This document shows, piece by piece, positions 61,821-64,000 of a stretch of 64,000 nt of DNA. The first letter of the stretch is position 1, and each line of letters begins with the position of its first letter. The DNA lies in assembly GCF_030541005.1 (NCBI RefSeq), contig NZ_JASSVM010000002.1:558001-622000 (forward strand), read 5' to 3'. A model generated the notes under the pieces. The model did no database searches, was not told where the DNA came from, and worked only from the letters and a program-made list of their open reading frames with translations. A program made the translations under genes and the position numbers. This DNA comes from Marinobacter sp. SS5-14b (lineage in GTDB: Bacteria; Pseudomonadota; Gammaproteobacteria; Pseudomonadales; Oleiphilaceae).

Positions 61821-63383
61821 ATGAAAAAATTTCTGGCAGCTTTTGTGGGTTCGATGGCGCTGGCCGCTGCGCCGGTGGCCCTGTCCGCCGAGGCAACGAA
61901 AGAACTCAAGGTGGCTTATGATTCAGATCCGGTAACTCTGGATATTCATGAGCAGCTTTCTGGTGGCATCCTGCAGTTGTCCCACATGACGTTTGATCCT
62001 CTGATTCGCTGGACGAAGGATCTCGGGTTTGAGCCGCGCCTGGCGGAAAGCTGGGAGCGGGTTGATGAAAACACCATGCGGTTCAAGCTGCGCAAAGGCG
62101 TGAAGTTCCATTCCGGTAACGAGTTCACCTCTGCTGATGTGAAGTTCACCTTTGAGCGTTTGAAAGACAGCCAGGACTTCAAGGCCATTTTCAAACCGTT
62201 CAGCGGTATCAACATCATCGACGATTACACCTTTGAGCTGGTCACCAGTGAGCCCTACCCCTTGCTGTTGAATACCGCGACCTACATCTTCCCGCTGGAC
62301 AGTGAGTTCTACAGCGGCAAGACCGAAGATGGAAAGGATAAAGGCGCCATCCTCAAGCACGGCAATTCCTTTGCTTCCGAGAATCTGTCCGGGACTGGCC
62401 CGTTCACCGTTGCCGAGCGCAGGCAGGGTGTGCGGGTGGAGTTCGAGCGATTTGACGGTTACTGGGATACCCAGTCTCCGGGTAACGTTGGCAAGATCGT
62501 GCTGACCCCGATCAAAGAGAACAATACCCGGGTATCTGCTCTGCTGTCCGGTGGTGTTGACTTCATCGCCCCGGTGCCGCCCAACGATCTTGAGCGGATT
62601 CGAAACGACAAGGACGCGAATCTGGTGACCATGAGTGGCACCCGCATCATCCTGTTTCACATGAATCAGGAGCGTGTGGAAGCGTTCAAAAATCCGAAGG
62701 TTCGCCAGGCCATCGCCTACGCGATAAACCAGGAAGGGATTGCGGCCAAGATCATGAAAGGGTTTGCCACCCCGGCCGCCCAGATGTCTCCGGCTGGCTA
62801 CCAGGGCCACAATGAAAACCTCAAGCCTCGCTTTGATGTAGCCAAAGCGCAGCAGTTGATGAAAGAAGCCGGTTACGAGGATGGCTTTACCATCACCATG
62901 ATGTCCCCCAACAACCGCTACGTGAACGACGACAAGATCGCTCAGGCCGCAGCGGCCATGCTGGCCCGCATCAACATCAAGGTCGACCTGAAAACCTTGC
63001 CGAAGGCTCAGTACTGGCCGGAGTATGACAACCGCGCCGCTGACATGATGTTGATTGGCTGGCACGCGGACACCGAGGATTCAGCCAACTTCTACGAGTT
63101 CCTGACCTTCTGCCCGGATGCCGGCAGCGGCTCTGGCCAGTACAACGCGGGTAATTACTGCAATCCGGAGATCGATGCCCTGGTGCAGAAAGCCAACGTC
63201 GAGACCGACCTGGACAAGCGCGCCGCCATGCTGCAGGAAGTGGAGCAGCGTTTGTATGACGACGCCGCTTTCATTCCGCTGCACTGGCAGGATCTGGCCT
63301 GGGCCTCGAAGAAGAACGTGAACATCGAGCCGGTGCTCAATGTTATGAACTTCCCGTACCTGGGTGACCTGGTGGTTGAATAA
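61821..63383 (+). CDS. Peptide ABC transporter substrate-binding protein (SBP_bac_5, DppA/OppA-like)
   Basis: A 520-aa periplasmic protein with a signal peptide ending near residue 23 (APVALSAEA). The SBP_bac_5 signature segment FEPRLAESWERVDENTMRFKL begins near residue 65, and NPKVRQAIAYAINQEGIA is a second landmark. It binds di- or oligopeptides for the transporter that starts just downstream. ATG 61821 begins the signal; a GTG five codons earlier is unlikely. Confidence 0.92.
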   Translation: MKKFLAAFVGSMALAAAPVALSAEATKELKVAYDSDPVTLDIHEQLSGGILQLSHMTFDPLIRWTKDLGFEPRLAESWERVDENTMRFKLRKGVKFHSGNEFTSADVKFTFERLKDSQDFKAIFKPFSGINIIDDYTFELVTSEPYPLLLNTATYIFPLDSEFYSGKTEDGKDKGAILKHGNSFASENLSGTGPFTVAERRQGVRVEFERFDGYWDTQSPGNVGKIVLTPIKENNTRVSALLSGGVDFIAPVPPNDLERIRNDKDANLVTMSGTRIILFHMNQERVEAFKNPKVRQAIAYAINQEGIAAKIMKGFATPAAQMSPAGYQGHNENLKPRFDVAKAQQLMKEAGYEDGFTITMMSPNNRYVNDDKIAQAAAAMLARINIKVDLKTLPKAQYWPEYDNRAADMMLIGWHADTEDSANFYEFLTFCPDAGSGSGQYNAGNYCNPEIDALVQKANVETDLDKRAAMLQEVEQRLYDDAAFIPLHWQDLAWASKKNVNIEPVLNVMNFPYLGDLVVE

Positions 63384-63397
63384 TTACTGATTGTGGT

Positions 63398-63433
63398 AGG
63401 CCGGCGCTGGAGTAATCCGGTGCCGGCCTTTTG
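63398..63433 (+). terminator. Hairpin between the binding-protein and permease genes
   Basis: AGGCCGGCGCTGG and CCGGTGCCGGCCT pair at 11 of 13 positions and are followed by TTTTG. It lies 14 bp after the binding-protein stop and 27 bp before the permease start. It probably acts as a partial terminator, so that more binding protein than permease is made. Confidence 0.72.
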
Positions 63434-63460
63434 TTTGTAAGCTTTATCCGGAAAACTCCC

Positions 63461-64000
63461 ATGCTAGCGTTTTTGGTTCAGCGGATTTCCCAGGCGTTTC
63501 TGGTCATGTTCGTGATCAGTGTGATCGCCTTTGCCATTCAGGATGGCCTCGGGGACCCGCTTCAGGAAATGGTGGGTATGTCCGTCTCCGAAGAGGAGCG
63601 GGAAGCCATTCGTGAGGAGCTTGGCCTGAATGACTCGATGGTGGTGCAGTACCTGCGGTTTGCGGGCAATGCGCTGCAGGGCGATCTGGGTAACTCCTAT
63701 TTCTACAGCAAGCCGACCCTGGAAGTGATTGCAGAGCATCTGCCAGCGACCCTGGAATTGGTGATCGGTGCCAGTCTGATTATTGTGTTTCTCTCCGTGC
63801 CGATCGGTGTTTATGCCGCTATCCGGCCCCAGGCATGGTTATCCAAATTCTTTATGGGCGTCAGTACCGTGGGTATTTCCATCCCCGTGTTCCTGACGGC
63901 TATCGTATTGATTCAGCTGTTCTCCATTGGTGTGACGGTGAACTGGTTTCCGTCGGACACCGGCTGGGGCCAGTGGCTGAACGATTTCTTCAGCACCGAG
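63461..64000 (+). CDS. Peptide ABC transporter permease (DppB-like), partial
   Basis: The first 180 codons are present and the gene runs off the window. It starts MLAFLVQRISQAFLVMFVIS, the usual first helix of DppB/OppB, followed by a periplasmic loop with EREAIREELGLNDSMVVQYL and GDLGNSYFYSKP. The next helices are LELVIGASLIIVFLSVPIGV and FMGVSTVGISIPVFLTAIVL. The missing part should hold the ATPase-contact loop. Confidence 0.9.
   Translation, partial: MLAFLVQRISQAFLVMFVISVIAFAIQDGLGDPLQEMVGMSVSEEEREAIREELGLNDSMVVQYLRFAGNALQGDLGNSYFYSKPTLEVIAEHLPATLELVIGASLIIVFLSVPIGVYAAIRPQAWLSKFFMGVSTVGISIPVFLTAIVLIQLFSIGVTVNWFPSDTGWGQWLNDFFSTE

Noticed and set aside
61923-63065. 380-codon frame on the minus strand
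   Set aside because: Antisense to the peptide-binding protein gene; no ribosome site and no recognisable motif.

Overview
The window reads as the chromosome of a marine, hydrocarbon-associated gammaproteobacterium, most likely Marinobacter or a close relative. The case rests on a CYP153A alkane hydroxylase very close to the one known from Marinobacter aquaeolei, the LldR/LldP/LutABC lactate module, a proteobacterial periplasmic formate dehydrogenase (FDH) cluster, RlmE, YaeQ and a gammaproteobacterial SOS gene (yebG). This assignment comes from recognising protein families, not from a database search.

Region by region. 0.1-5.8 kb: lactate uptake and oxidation (lldR, lldP, lutABC) with two LldR-type operators. 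5.8-11.1 kb: a nitroreductase, a 5'-truncated pilU, a large PAS-GGDEF-EAL c-di-GMP protein and a broken flavoprotein gene; three unrelated pieces side by side look like a rearrangement scar. 11.1-14.7 kb: yebG with a LexA box, a SpoU/TrmH rRNA methyltransferase, an FAD dehydrogenase and rlmE. 14.7-17.7 kb: CYP153A with its 2Fe-2S ferredoxin and a divergent AraC regulator; two 16-bp direct repeats with a 21-bp period lie between them.

17.7-35.9 kb: one continuous FDH superlocus. A leftward operon encodes DUF3305, DUF3306, a TorD-like chaperone, a small Tat protein, FdhA, FdhB, FdhC, a 41-residue membrane peptide and a TusA-like protein. A rightward operon encodes a polyferredoxin, an Mrp-type ATPase, a biotin/lipoate-ligase-fold protein and an uncharacterised protein. 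A second leftward set encodes MoeA, MobB, MobA and FdhD, followed by the tungstate transporter TupBCA and its divergent regulator. Together they cover metal uptake, cofactor synthesis, cofactor sulfuration, enzyme assembly, export and electron transfer.

35.9-38.8 kb: a bacteriophytochrome/diguanylate cyclase gene cut off at its 5' end by an AbiE type IV toxin-antitoxin operon, which has a perfect 14-bp inverted repeat at its promoter. 38.8-59.85 kb: a 21-kb genomic island bounded by a 49-bp direct repeat of the 3' end of tRNA-Arg(CCG). Its cargo is an RND efflux pump, oxidoreductases, an unfamiliar two-oxygenase/aldehyde-dehydrogenase operon, glutathione-dependent formaldehyde detoxification (frmA, fghA), a GlxA-type regulator with a small monooxygenase, and many remnants (frameshifted lpxR-like, ccdA, tetR, integrase, phage replication gene, IS3). 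A dif-like XerCD site lies in the phage scar. No intact integrase is visible, so the island looks immobilised.

59.8-64 kb: tRNA-Arg with its promoter, yaeQ, a CidA/LrgB-type pair and the start of a peptide ABC transporter operon that runs off the window. A functional link crosses regions: the island's FrmA/FghA turn formaldehyde into formate, which the FDH locus can oxidise.
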